A stretch of DNA of 64,000 bases from positions 267,072,057 through 267,136,056 of the forward strand of contig OY282559.1 of NCBI GenBank assembly GCA_958295665.1, read 5' to 3'. The stretch is from Tipula vernalis (taxonomy: Eukaryota; Arthropoda; Insecta; Diptera; Tipulidae). The notes beneath the pieces were generated by a model that had not been told where the DNA came from, searched no databases, and worked only from the letters and a program-made list of their open reading frames with translations. The position numbers and the translations under genes are program-made. Of this stretch, positions 1 to 11,703 are shown in pieces; the stretch's first letter is position 1, and the number at the start of each line of letters is the position of its first letter.

Positions 1-20
1 CATATGACTAACCCTCAATC

Positions 21-45
21 CATGAACCAGGATCGTTTTCGTCAT
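21..45. repeat. Left arm of a widely spaced 25-bp inverted repeat
   Basis: The 25 bases here recur inverted at 6301-6325 with a single mismatch. Homology probably extends outward, because 'ccctcaat' next to this arm also has an inverted match ('attgagg') on the outer side of the right arm, displaced there by about 28 bp of extra sequence. The arms bracket a 6.3-kb block of transposon relics. No protein is encoded by the arms themselves. Confidence 0.6.
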
Positions 46-509
46 AGCCAAAACTACTTTTTGTAATTTCGTTTGACCCCTGGGATTCTAGCGCCATCTA
101 GGTGGTACTAAAAAAAAGATTAGGTTGCAAGATATCTCAGTGCGCGAGGTTCATTCCGACAATTTGTTTCTCTCTGAATGTCAAGTTGAGAAAATCGTAG
201 AAGGACGTTTTCGACCGTGGTACAGAGACAACGCAAGTACAAATAACTTTTCGAAAAAATTTTTTTTTTGTAAAAATCGTGAATACTTGAGAGTTCTAAA
301 TTACCATTTGCTATTATTTCCCACTCTTCTTTGAGATAATCTTTTTATAAGGAGTTATTTTTTCCCTCTCGATTACGACCATACGAGTAATAAGTTAGAA
401 AGGAATAAGAAAAGATCGATCTTTTGATTAAAAAGGTAGGAAAAGCCATTACATGATGTATTGGCATTACCCATGCCATGTGTATAAGTGAAAACATAAC
501 GTTTTTTGG

Positions 510-831
510 TCACAAACGGTAATAATCAAAATATTCACCAATACTATCTATGGTCACTTGACATCTATCGGCTAGTTGATGGATGCCCTTACGAAAGAAA
601 CTTGGTTGGTTAGAGACAAAATGGTCATCAGGCTATTTTCGGACATCTAAACAGTAGACGGAAAGGGCCAAGTCAGAAGAATACGCCGCATGCGGAAGAA
701 CTCTCCAGTCCAAGTTGAAGATCACTTTTCGGGTTGCTTTTGCTTTGTGTGAACCGGCGTTGTCATGAAGCAACATAACAGATTGCGCTCCTTGGCCCGT
801 GAATGGCCTTTTTTCCTCTAAAGCATCAGGT
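510..831 (-). pseudogene. mariner transposase, C-terminal relic
   Basis: Read on the minus strand, this segment encodes the C-terminal catalytic part of a mariner transposase: a block ending in [16 protein letters not shown] (the second catalytic Asp), then [18 protein letters not shown], the equivalent of the family's 'LPHPPYSPDLAPSDYHLF' block, then a tail ending in DSIGEYFDYY and a stop. The N-terminal helix-turn-helix and the first catalytic Asp are absent, and at least one in-frame stop interrupts the tail. In the third catalytic position the sequence reads LALSVYC rather than APSDYHLF, so the Asp is lost. It is a dead fragment; no terminal repeats were found for it. Confidence 0.8.
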
Positions 832-984
832 TTTGGTTTTATGTATGGATATACGTTTTAGTCGGTGTTGTTTTGAATGAAATAAAAAAATCTATTTTAT
901 AAACATACAAACAAAATCATTTTCATTCATACTTTTGCAAAATAAAGAATAAAAATTTGAAAGTATTATTGAATTACTTTCATT

Positions 985-1575
985 ATGTGTTTTTACGTGC
1001 ACGAATTGTGAAGGAAATCTTTGCACATCTATAACCGCAAACGAATGTTTGCCTTGAGCTCGTCATTGGTCTGAGGCTTGCTAGCGTACACTTTGCTTTT
1101 CAAATAACCCCAGAAAAAAAAAGTCCGGAGGGGTCAAATCTGGCGATATCGTCGGTCATTAAAATTTGCTTCCAAAAATCAGGTTCATTGTAAACCATTC
1201 GAGCGACTGTTTGGCCGTATTTCAAGCGACGTGGACGGTTTGTCGGTAATATTCTTTGTGTTAATCGCACTTTATACGGAAGCAAATGTAAATCATCTTT
1301 CAAAATGCGCCACAAAGTGGTTACACTGACAATACGACACTGTTGGGTTCGGTGCAACGCTCTCTCACTGTCCCGTACTCATCAAAATTCGACACCAAAC
1401 GACGAATAGTGTTGTCAGACGGTGCCTGTTGGCCACGATATTTTCGACAATATGCACGTTGAGTTATCACAACTGAACGACTATTTTCAATGTACAGTGT
1501 TCCTATTTCAGCGCGTTGTTTCGGTGTGAAGCGATTCATGGTTAAAATTGTACTGAATTGACGTTTCAAAAGCAT
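985..1575 (-). pseudogene. mariner-like transposase with internal deletion
   Basis: Two overlapping minus-strand frames read as one broken transposase of the Tc1/mariner type common in insects. The first, from the Met at 1539, holds an N-terminal helix-turn-helix beginning MNRFTPKQRAEIGTLYIENS. The second contains SVTTLWRILKDDLHLLPYKV and PDFWKQILMTDDIARFDPSG, where the family has its 'SDEAHF' first catalytic site. The frame then jumps directly to WGYLKSKVYASKPQT and LKANIRLRL, which is the extreme C-terminus in this family. Most of the DDE catalytic core is therefore missing, as in internally deleted non-autonomous copies. The end of the element, with the sequence agatggcgcaccctgta, lies at 1639-1655. 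Confidence 0.75.
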
Positions 1576-1655
1576 GTTTAATCAAGGTCAATCGGTTGAC
1601 AAATGTCATAGTTATTCAATGTTTACATAGCCCCATAAAAGATGGCGCACCCTGT

Positions 1656-2110
1656 ACTTTTCGAATTACTCTTTGTTTACAGACCGATTCACCATACAAA
1701 TCGTACCGTTACATTTGATAATTGGTTTACTACCATTAATATTTGTAATTTGATGAAAAACGAGTGGGCTCTTGGATGTGTTGGCACTATAAGGAAGAAT
1801 AAACGGGATCCCCGGAAAATCGAGTACACTATTATCTTTTACTCTTCGTAAAAACAAAGTATTGCTGTTGTTGGTCTCTCATAGATAGGCAGGGCATTTC
1901 AGGTATATCAGGGAAACCAAAAATGATCGAGTCGTAGACTTCTACGAAGGATGGCGTCAGTACTTTCGACAAAATGATTTCGAAATATACCGTGGCTCGT
2001 AAAACGAACAGATGCCCTATGAGAATGTTTTTCGGCATGATAGATCAGGGCGCATATCATATAAAGATTGTCTACACGTAATGAGTAAAAATAGAACAGT
2101 TAGCAGGACT
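1656..2110 (+). pseudogene. piggyBac transposase relic
   Basis: The plus strand carries consecutive piggyBac (DDE_Tnp_1_7) motifs in shifting frames: HHTNRTVTFDNWFTT, then GCVGTIRKNKRDPRK, then TLLSFTLRKNKVLLLL near 1830, and finally VSTFDKMISKYTVAR followed by TNRCPMRMFFGMIDQGAYH near 1950-2060. These match, in order, the family's 'R.vt.DNWFtS', 'GTIRkNKR', 'SY.PKKNKvV' and 'vDt.Dqm...ysv.RkTnRWPm..F' blocks. There are at least two frameshifts and several stops, and the N-terminal half is missing. It abuts the terminal sequence of the neighbouring mariner at 1655, so the mariner probably inserted into it or replaced its 5' part. Confidence 0.8.
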
Positions 2111-2229
2111 TATTTAAAAAACAGTATTCCATAACATTATGCGAGATTGAATATATCGTCTTTTGAGCTAATTTGCAGGCTTGTGCGATATACCGTTTAC
2201 GAAATAACTTAATTTTTAAAATATTATTA

Positions 2230-4560
2230 GTATACCCTGGCAGGTTCCACACATTGCTGAGCACAGCATTCCTGACCGCCTACATTCGCATCTTGTTGTG
2301 CATTGCGTACGACAGTTGCAGGTCGGTTAGAATGGGCAGCAAACTACTTTTGACAGATTTTCATCCCCAATCTGTTGGTAGCAAAGCATTTCCCAGCCAT
2401 AGTTGAACTTGATGATATACCCGAAATGAATGCTGATCTGCAGCTGCTTTTGTTGGTGGGAGACAAGCTAAATCGAATTTAGAATGTAACTGTTGTAAGC
2501 AAGATATCTTGCTTCTTCTAGTGGAGTCTCTTTGGTGATGTTATATAGTCCACATATTAAACGCGCTCCGCTGGCTGCAATATTCTCCTTCGTGGCATTC
2601 ATTTGCAAGAACACTTGCACGTCGGTCCTCAGTTCTGCATTGGCCTGCAAAAGCTTGAATGCTGTTAGTTTTCCTTTCCTGTACAATGCAGAGGTTGTAT
2701 CGCATCCGGTAAAAGCATGAAGAACTGGAAGCAGGTCGCTTAATGAAGACAGCCGTGTCCTCGCTGCTGCTATATCGTACACAGTCTTCGATTTGGAGCA
2801 AAGAAGCCAAATTGTTTGACGTGCTGGTTAACATAAAAACACAAGCAGCATGAGGATGTCCGAGTCCTCTGCAGCAACCACCACCTAATCTCACAGCTAT
2901 ATTTGCGATAGAGGTACCTGCGTCATCTTCCGCCTGATGTGTTGGTATGTTCAAACAATGTAGGTGTCAGTTCAGTTTGCCGATGAATTTCGATTTATTA
3001 TGGGTGTTTGCGAATAATTCGCTTTGAGAAATTGTGCACGTCATATTGCTCTCTACTTCGATGTTTGCTGAAATTTTGGCAATGGCTCTTCTCTTTTGTT
3101 CTTCTGCTTTCGTGGTGGCGTAGTCCGGATAACCATCAAACACTACCGTTGTGCTTCTGCCACAATGTTTTAAAACATAATCACCATAAATTTTTAGAAT
3201 CGTGCCATATGTCGCTTTGGCCCTACTACCGAGTGAAGCAGATGGCCTCCATCTACAACATATTTGCAATTTGTTGGAAAATTGTCCCTACCAATGTCAG
3301 GTCTTTTAAATATGGTTTTGATGCTCGATTTTGTTCCCTTTCATAGGAGGCCGTCGTTGAAAAGGGAAGGTGGAGCTGAAGCCAATTCATATTTAAAATA
3401 GGACTACAACTCTTTCGGACTTTTGACGACACAAACAATTTGATGAAATAACTGCAGCGAGTTTATAACGAAAGTTTCGTTATTTAATTTTATTCCCTGA
3501 ACCTGAGCTGCAATTGGAATAACTTTGTGTTTTCTTGCGTAAACGACGAAATTTGGGACTGGATTTCTTCTTTGATAATTGCTGCTGCTGCTTTAACAAT
3601 TCTAACACGCTCTTCTTCAATAGAATGGCATTTGTATGAATCGCAATTCTGCACTAACAATTCTTCGGGTAGCATGTCCTTTAAAGTTAAAATTATGGTT
3701 TTGCCAAATAAGTTGGTTGCTACCAAATTTGGTTTAAAATGATTTATAAGCAGGTCCCTCAAGTAGTAGTCACCGTACAAATCTACATCATTGCCACTGA
3801 ATTCCCTCAGTTTTTCCTTCAGATCGCGTAATGCAAATTGTCATTCATTACTTTGTTTTATGAAGGCACACAAAGTTTCAAAACCTGCACGACAGTTGTC
3901 ATTTATGGGTTTTCCGTGGTCACTTCTCTAAATTTGCAGTAGCATTTCAGATGATATCGCGCAATTTGTGTCCACAAATTAATTGACCCACCAATCCGTG
4001 TATTGACGATACTTCCCCATGCGTTATTGCATTTACAACAAAGATTTAGGATAGTTTATTGCATTTCGGTTGATTTCACAACACTAACTTGCTTGCACCG
4101 GCTTACATTCTTGGAGTCAATCTCTTGAATCACTACGCCACAAAATAAACCATTAATTTTAAAATCAAATGATGGTACACTTGATCTTAAATTTTTTTTG
4201 CTGGCTGCAATCTGATGATGATGGTCCTGCTATGGGAAGTATCTGATATATTCATTTATATTAATTAATTAGTCTTACCATGCTCACGCGCTCTTTTGCA
4301 AGCAATAATACTACTTTTCCTCGTGAAGTTTTTCCGACATTCTGTATGCAATAAAATTTCTTCGACGTTCTCTAATTTTTTCCACAAATCATCATTTCTT
4401 GATTTTGAAACTTCGATTAAGCTACCAATTCCTTTTTTCACCACTGTAGAGTCCTTTTTCTGCATACACTTATTACAAATAATACAAATATCTTTATTTT
4501 CCTGTATTACAAAATTTACACTTTTTCTGACACCTTTACACTTTTTCTGATAACTTTACT
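2230..4560 (-). pseudogene. Broken gene of an uncharacterised multicopy insect family (DGYPDY / HAFTGCDTTS)
   Basis: Minus-strand fragments line up in the order seen in a large uncharacterised protein family that is repeated in insect genomes. From N to C: DICIICNKCMQKKDSTVV and IEVSKSRNDDLW with LHTECRKNFTRKSS near 4470-4270 (a Cys-pair, zinc-binding-like start); a middle block at 3490-3780; YGDYVLKHCGRSTTVVFDGYPDY near 3100-3200; HQAEDDAGTSIANIAVRLG near 2890-2935; TSTSNNLAS near 2800; LPVLHAFTGCDTTSALYRKG near 2660-2730; and LWLGNALLPTDWG near 2380. The acidic VFDGYPDY and QAEDDA motifs resemble PIN/FEN-like nuclease sites, but that is inference. At least four frameshifts break it. Single family members are usually annotated only as hypothetical proteins. 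Confidence 0.6.
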
Positions 4561-4591
4561 CTTTGATATTCAAAATTACACTGACTATATA

Positions 4592-5115
4592 CACTCAGCG
4601 ACAAAATAACCCTCGCATTAACAATTTCTTTAGAAACTCTTCGTAAAAGTTCAATTTCAAGAAAACTTTTGTATTTAATTAGTATATTTTATTTTAAATA
4701 ATAAATAAATTGTAAATCGAAAATTAAACAAAAAACAAAAATAATTGAAAATTATGAGATAAATCTCAAGATTAATTCTCAATATTAAGATCAAGAAATT
4801 ATTTAATTTTTAAAATAAAATCACAGTTTTATTAATAGTAATTCATTTTATTGCTTTATTTTGCCTTTACTTCTTAAAAATTTTTGATAACTAGTACAAC
4901 CTCCTTTCTTTTTAATAACTTCTTTAATACGCCGTGGCATCGACTCGTATACATTTTCCAAACAATTTAAATCAATTTTGTTATGCCAAACCTCTTCAAT
5001 AATCAATTTTAATTCTGAGACAGTTATGTGTAACAGTATATAATTGTGTTTTTTTAATTGGAAAGTAAAAATTTCTAGACAAAATTTTGTGCGAGGGTAT
5101 TTTTGTCGCTGAGTG
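4592..5115 (-). mobile_element. Tc1-like element, internally deleted, with terminal inverted repeats
   Basis: The ends are 26-bp inverted repeats, 4592-4617 and 5090-5115, matching at 24 of 26 positions and starting cactcagcgacaaaata. Both are flanked by TA, the target used by Tc1/mariner elements. Inside, the minus strand from about 5060 to 4848 encodes the transposase C-terminus: IEEVWHNKIDLNCLENVYESMPRRIKEVIKKKGGCTSY, which fits the Tc1 pattern 'W..i......LveSMPrRi..vi..kGg.T.Y'. The helix-turn-helix and the three catalytic acidic residues are absent, so this 524-bp copy could only have moved with a transposase supplied from elsewhere. The open frame continues beyond the right terminal repeat into unrelated DNA. 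Confidence 0.85.
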
Positions 5116-5757
5116 TATGTATATAGATTTAAACATCTGCTAGCACACAGGTAACAAAAAATTTTCGTGTAATTCTGAAACCGGTTTTCCTTACTGAAAG
5201 TAACCCTTAAAAGTTTAGAAAGGTCTTTTTTTTTCAAACAGACAAAGGAAAAACCCGGAATGGGTGTACCTGCACATTGTTGACTTTTTCTGCAATATCT
5301 CACTTCGAGTGGGTTTTTAAGGAGTTTGTTTTAATAACATATAATATTTAATATTTTATTACTAAATAACCACCAATTCTCAGATAATTCCGCATACTAA
5401 GCTGTTTCTAAATCTTTTATACCCAATTTATTAGCCATTTTAAGAATCTCAAAAATTCAAAAAAAAAAAAAGGAAATAATAAAACTAAAATACCGTTATT
5501 TTTTTTTTGCTCAACACACATAGAGGTGGGGATTTTTCTGAAAAGTTGTGCCGAGGTATAGGGAACAACATTATATTAGTTAAAAGTTTATTGGAATTAT
5601 TTACAAGTTTATATGAAGCCCGGTTTTTGTTTCCTGGACTATACATCAAAAAAGGACTTTATTTACTTAAAGTTCAACCTTTTTCCTTCAAGAAATTTCT
5701 TTAAGCTTAATTGTCCATAATTTTTACCACCGCCGAATTTGTTTGAAAAAAAAAAAC

Positions 5758-6029
5758 CTTTGTCCACGACTAACGTATAATATACTCATTATACGTTTGT
5801 TAATTCAATTATAATGATATCCATTATTCACTGCTAGTTTATCTAGTAGTCTTTTCTTCCATTATTCACTACTGCCAAATAAAAATTTCATTTTTGAAAT
5901 TTTATCTAGTAGTCACTTGCTATTTTCATTATTATTAAATTGAGACGTCAAAATGTCGAGGTAAATTATTTTAGGTTTATTTAACGAATTTTATAATAAA
6001 ATACAATTTTTTATCGGTCGTGGACAAAG
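5758..6029. mobile_element. Short inverted-repeat element (272 bp)
   Basis: The 13-bp ends ctttgtccacgac (5758-5770) and gtcgtggacaaag (6017-6029) are perfect inverted repeats. The interior is AT-rich, non-coding, and carries two related direct repeats ending in 'tatctagtagtc' near 5840 and 5910. This is the size and layout of a miniature inverted-repeat element; the superfamily cannot be told from the ends alone. Confidence 0.55.
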
Positions 6030-6044
6030 TGTCGTATTCTACTC

Positions 6045-6124
6045 GCATATAATGGCTGTTATTCACTCATGTCGGCTCGTGTCGGTAAACTTCATCTTCG
6101 TGAATAACAGCTATCATTATATGC
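6045..6124. repeat. Long imperfect hairpin
   Basis: The arm gcatataatggctgttattcac (6045-6066) is repeated inverted at 6100-6124, interrupted only by a 3-base insertion. The loop is 33 bases. It lies just outside the 272-bp inverted-repeat element and shares the word 'ccattattcac' with its interior, so the two may have a common origin. Confidence 0.6.
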
Positions 6125-6300
6125 TCGTTGAATAATATACTATTTTTCCAAAGGTTGCTCGATATTCAATTTACAAAAAAAAAAAAATATTAGTTATTTT
6201 CTGTGCAAAAAATTATTGTTTCTTGAATAAGAATGCCTAAGATAATCCATGAATTACTTAAGATTTTTTTTATTGATAATTGTTGATTTTATAGCGCAAA

Positions 6301-6363
6301 GACGAAAACGACCCTGGTTCATGGAATTCAGCTGCCTAAAAATATCATCATGGATTGAGGCTT
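6301..6363. repeat. Right arm of the 6.3-kb-spaced inverted repeat
   Basis: Bases 6301-6325 are the inverted partner of 21-45 (24 of 25 match). The expected continuation (attgagg) is found at 6351-6357, separated by about 28 bp that begin and end near a 'catgga' duplication. That pattern fits a small local insertion or duplication within this arm. Confidence 0.55.
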
Positions 6364-6899
6364 AAAATTTGCTTTTCGAATCTTATATACGCAATTATTA
6401 AAGTTATTATCAGGGAAAGCAACGGTGACTTAAACAATTAGTTTTATATTTGGCTCAACATGCAAAATTTAATAAGACTAAACAATTGTCTAAAGACTAA
6501 ACGTCGCTCTTTTCGTAGATGCCGCAGACTTTCCAAATCCAAAAACGTGAAAATAACAATAAAATTACACAGACGAGTAAAAGTTTATTCGGCTACCTTC
6601 AAACATAAAATGTATCGATTAAAAATTGTTTTGGAACGACATTAAAACCCCAATGTATGACTTCATTAGATCCAATTAAGAACCATATGAAAAGCATTTT
6701 CAACTTTTTTTTTTTAATCCGTGTTCTAATATAATCTAATATGTACATATGTACAATTGTACAATCATGCTAATATCTCCTAGACCTAAAAATAATTTTT
6801 ACAAATAAACAAAAAACGAAAAGCGACAGTGAAAATAAATCAAACAAATATTACGTGCGTCGAATAAATTCCTTGTAGCACGTGATTATTGCGATATTT

Positions 6900-6984
6900 A
6901 TTGTTTTAGTAAAATTAGTTTTACATTATGTATTCAAATGAAATTTACTGTCAATTTCACTAACACTAATTTTACTAAAATAAT
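6900..6984. repeat. 85-bp palindromic repeat
   Basis: A 20-base arm (6900-6919, attgttttagtaaaattagt) is repeated inverted at 6965-6984 with one mismatch, around a 45-base AT-rich centre. It encodes nothing visible and may be a solo foldback or miniature element. Confidence 0.55.
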
Positions 6985-9275
6985 ACTAGATGGACAATAA
7001 GGCAATCTAGCAGCTGTATTTCAGGAATTTATATTTAAAAAAGGCAGACGTTACAAGTTATCTTGTTTCATTACGATAATTAGGTAATTAAGTAATTTAT
7101 TTTTTATGTACTTAATTGACAACGTGTCAACAACATTAAACCATCTAGAAGTCATATTTATATTATGACTATAGAACTAGTTTGATGTTATAACATGTAC
7201 AAACAAATTGATTGACATTAGTACGGTGTTCTTGACCTTTTATGGGTGTTGTTTCAAATTAAACTTTCGGGATTTATATGCTTGTAAACATGCCTGCGGA
7301 CACTATATTTGTACACCAAATATTGATTTTATTAATTTTTGTAGATAAATAATTGCTTTTGGGCGTATATACGTGAATTTCGATTTGATTGACTTATTTC
7401 AAAAAGAAATTATAAATGCATATCAAGTTCAATAATATGTATTTAAAAAATAAAAATTGTGAAATGTACAAAGAAGTTGTTAAAACAATCTTCAAGTGTT
7501 TGATATGGGATGGATGGATGGCTAAATAAATATGTGAGGTAAATAAAAACATATACAAGACGTTTTCAATTCGATAGGTCATTGACAAAAAGCATACATT
7601 AAACGCGCTTTCAAATATCACATTCCGCTAAATGTGAAATTGTAAATAATATTTTCAAGATTAAGATAATTGATGGTTAATTAATATTTAGGTGCACGGC
7701 ATTGAGGTTAATGGAATTAGTTTGTTGGATTAAACGTTATGGTTAGGTTCAAAGGAAGAGTTTAGTGAAATCGTTAAACGTTTAACGTTAACGATTAATT
7801 GTTGTGGTTTATCTCGAATATATGCAGAGTTAGTCAGATCTCAACAGTTTTAAGCATCATCGATTTATACATTGCGTGTTATATTGTTGAAGTTTCTTCG
7901 TTACATGCGTTGAATACATTCGAATTAGAATTTAATGAAATAATTAACAAAGAATTTAATGTGACATATGCGCTAAATGGAATAACTGTTAATTTTATTT
8001 AATTTATGATTAGTTAATTTATATAGACTCACCCAAATAGCATATTCAGATGTCCCAATAGGATGACATTAGACATTTTTACAGATGGCGGTCTATTTGC
8101 GTACCGGTGCGTACGCCTTGTTTTATGCGATCAAAATAAAAGACATAACCAAATTTACCATTTTATTTTGTCTATAACCAAAACAACCTAAAACATTAGT
8201 TTCAGTCATCGGCCAGATAAAAACGGGACGGGCCTTTAAAGTTCTTTTCGAACTGAAAGATCATACTGAAACGACGACGATTGCAAAAAAAAAAGATATT
8301 TTAATATTTAATTATAAGTATCCATCGATTCATATTGTAGGAATGAAATTGTTGGCATAAATAAGATAAAAAAAAAAATATGTTGTAAATTAACTATAAC
8401 TAGGGAACGGTTGCAATACCTAACTGAATTGTTGCCCTGAGAACGCGGTCTGTTTATTTAATGTTGAAACCACTACTGAAAATCATTATTAATTTCTCCA
8501 GTTTCTTCTCAACAAATTTGCACCGGCAACAGGACATGGCAGCAAGACTTCGTGAATAAATTCAATAATATAACCAATGTTTTTATTTGGAGATGAACTG
8601 CACCTCCCTTGAATAAGGTGTTATATTTTTTGTTTGATTTCATCTCATTTCAGTTTTTGCTGTGGTAGTTGAGTATTATTTTGGTTCAATAACCTCAGAA
8701 ATGAATTTCAGGAAAGGCAGAAGATTTTGTTTTTAGTAGCTCACAAAATTCCATTAGAATAAGACAGACCATTTAACAAAGCGTAAAAGAAACAAACCCT
8801 TAATTGGCGTTTTCTTTAAGGGACCCGTTTTTTATTTCAAATTTTGAGTTTTCAATAAAAATTGCAGCCATTTCAATGCTTTTTCTGGAAATTTTGTATC
8901 AGTCAGGTAGTTTCCATAAAAGATTTTGTATTCAAACGGCAAAAATAATGTTAAAATGATCCAGTTGGTTTTAATTATTAGATTCACCAATCATGATTTA
9001 AGAAGAAAATTGAAAATAAACTTTCACTAACTTAGGCCAAAAAGTAAAGTCATCTGCACCACAGTTTAATTAAAAATATTTGGTAACGTCTAAAGGAGTT
9101 TATGAAGTGATTTCCATGAAAGCAAGCTCGAGTGGTTTCCATGAAAAACAAGAACTTTTTTCACACAATAAAAAAAATCGGTAATTCATTTGTTTCATCT
9201 TGAACCAAAATAATTCTCAATTTCAACTATACAAAGACTGAAATAAGCTGAAATAAAACAAATCTCTTTCTCAGT
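6985..9275. other. AT-rich stretch without recognised genes
   Basis: Only short chance reading frames occur here, and no transposase motif, RNA gene or convincing exon was seen. The one notable word is the perfect 16-base palindrome CGTTAAACGTTTAACG at 7772-7787. Confidence 0.5.
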
Positions 9276-9282
9276 TCGTTTG

Positions 9283-9412
9283 AAGATCGGATCAGATCGG
9301 ATGAGAAAAAATCGATTGACCAAAAAATCGTATCAAAGAAATCGATCTGCATCAGATCGGATGTGAAAAAATCGATGCACCAAAGAAACTGTATCAAAAA
9401 TATCGATCTTCA
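9283..9412. repeat. 60-bp imperfect tandem duplication in the hAT subterminal region
   Basis: The word atcagatcgg occurs at 9291-9300 and again at 9351-9360, and the surrounding sequence repeats with a period of exactly 60 bp through the words aaaaaatcgat and atcgatct. Each unit carries an AGATCGGAT word followed by an ATCGAT word, the same words found at the opposite end of the element. Confidence 0.75.
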
Positions 9413-9518
9413 TCTGCACAAATTTTATCGAATTACCTACATGAATAAAACAACAAAAAAATTGAAAATTATTATTTATTGTAAAGTGTTAGTTAACAGC
9501 ATAATTTTAATTCATTCA

Positions 9519-11703
9519 CAGCTTACAGTCAATTAACTGTAGAGAATTTAAAAATAATAACTCCTGAAGACGCTCTGGTAGTAATCTGCTCCTAGAATCA
9601 TCCATGATATACCCAGCTTTTGAAAATAATCGTTCTGAGGGGACTGATGTCCCCATTATAGATAAATATTTTTTAGCTGTGTTGCTCAATTCAGGATGTA
9701 CGGCTTTATGGATAGTCCAATACATTGGGCGCTTTCAGGTCCGCCAACTGTTGGCAACATGTTGAGTAAAACAATCATGTTATTTTCTGAATCCAACCGA
9801 TTTATCGAAAATTTCATGACAATGTGATAGATCAAATGTCAATTTTTCCATCGATGAATTTTCAATGCCAACATGTTGTGGGAACTGAAACCGTCCATTA
9901 GTGGGTCCTCCTTTAGTCCATTGTAGGTTGACTATCAATTGGTATTTCATCAATTGACCCCTTTATTTCCGAATTTGAAGTGTTTGTTTGGTTGTGTATC
10001 AGCTCCTTATGGTAATTCCACAATTCAAGGTTTTCTTTATCAACATTTATTATATTATTTATTGGTAATGGGCCAATTTCCTCTTCCAAATCAGCTTTTA
10101 ACATATTATCTATTTCGTCTTTAGCACTTGAGCATGAAACTAATTCTAAAAAATGTAGTTTTTTGAATCGGGGATCCATGATAAAGTGAAACAGCAATAT
10201 GCATAACCGGACAAATTTTCTTTATGTTTTCCGTCATACATCGCACTAAAGGTATGATTTTACTACTTGTTACAAACTTTTCACCGGAAATTTCGTTAGT
10301 CACTAGTTCTAGTGGTTTGAGAAGGCCCAATAATTCTTTAACTATTGCCAAATCTGCAGTAGTTAATTAGTATATTGGGGCTTTTTGGAAATTGCAGCAA
10401 TATAGCTCCAATTTTATCATGTAATTCAATAAACCGCTCCAACATATAATAGGTAGGATTCCAGCGGGTATGGATATTTTGTATTAATTTTTTGGGATTT
10501 TTACCTTGGGTTTTTCTGAGTTCATCAGCTGCTGACACGCTATGTTTATAAAACGCACAACTGCTTTTATATTTGATATAAGATCCTTAAGTTGTGCAAA
10601 ACAGGCTAAGTGCTTTTCTTTACCTAAAAAAAAAAAAAATGACTAAATTTGAAAACTCAGGGAATAACCAGGATTTATATTAATTACCAAAGGTATCCGT
10701 TTTTGTTATGTTCGCAGCATTATCGATGACAACTGAAATGACTCGTTCTTTATCAATGTTCCAGGTTTCACCAAATTATTAAATTGCTCCAAGAAGAGCT
10801 GTATGCTTTTCATTTAATTGCGGAAGAAAGTTTGTTTGCCAGGTAAAAGTGTGCCGTAAGTCCCAGGAAACTCTTGGTGTTTAGCGCATCAGTCCCGATG
10901 TCAGAAGTTAGAGTTAAGAACTTGACAGTGTTCAATTGATATTTAATATTTATAGATAATGCGTTATACTATATTTCTCATCAATAAGTTTTGTTATATG
11001 GAATCTTCCGGGAATTTTATATAGCGGTACAAGTGTTTCTAACTAATAGCGAAAGCCATCTCTTTCTGTATAGTTTAGTGTTAAATGATCTCTGACGATC
11101 ATAAATAATACGGCATTTGTGATTTTACCAGATTTTACTCCACCTGCTGTGTAACTTGATATTGCTGCAAAACTGGAATCAATTTGTGGTTGTTGCTGTT
11201 TACCTGTGTCGTTTCTAATTGGAGTTGATGTAATTCTTGGATCGGCTTCTGATAATTGCAGATCTATATCTGTAGTTCTAGTTAATGTAGACGATGAACA
11301 GCCTCCACCGAGATTAGATGTTTGGCTGATAACCTGAAAAGGACGATTTATGCCCTACGGAAAATTGAGTGTTATGTAGAAAAAATGCATTTTTGAGATT
11401 GTCGAAGACAAGTAACCTGGTAATGAGGATACCTGGTAATGAAGCCGATGATTCTTCCTGTGAGCTACTTTTATTAGATATCTCCAATACTTCAACATCT
11501 GAGAAACTTTTTTCGATTGTCTTTTCTGATCCTGATGTTTCAGGTTCGACTGTTACTATCTCTTTATGAAACCGTTTCAAATGTTTTTTGAGATTAGTTG
11601 CGTTTCCTAATGTTTTCACGTTTTTGAAACATATTTTACATTGATCCCCGGTTATTGTTTTTACAAAGTGTTTCCAAACTACAGATGGTTTGGATGGACC
11701 CAT
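9519..11703 (-). pseudogene. hAT transposase with BED zinc finger, broken
   Basis: Minus-strand frames give a nearly full set of hAT domains in order. The N-terminal BED finger reads SVVWKHFVK followed by CKICFKNVK and NLKKHLKRFHKE (11703-11560). Next comes TLTSDIGTDALNTKSFLGLTAHF near 10850-10920, the family's 'TTDIWTD...YLgvTaHf' block. Then QNIHTRWNPTYYMLERFIEL (about 10480-10420), LLGLLKPLELVTNEISGE (10340-10270), and FHFIMDPRFKKLHF near 10190. The C-terminal dimerisation block is LSIMGTSVPSERLFSKAGYI with RSRLLPERLQELLFLN (9670-9540). Frameshifts and stops separate every block. The closest named relatives are ZBED-type hAT proteins. It cannot produce an active enzyme as it stands. Confidence 0.88.

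Noticed and set aside
6460..6645. 61-codon basic reading frame (RRSFRRCRRLSKSK)
   Set aside because: Rich in Arg and Lys but short, without homology I recognise or splice signals; probably chance.
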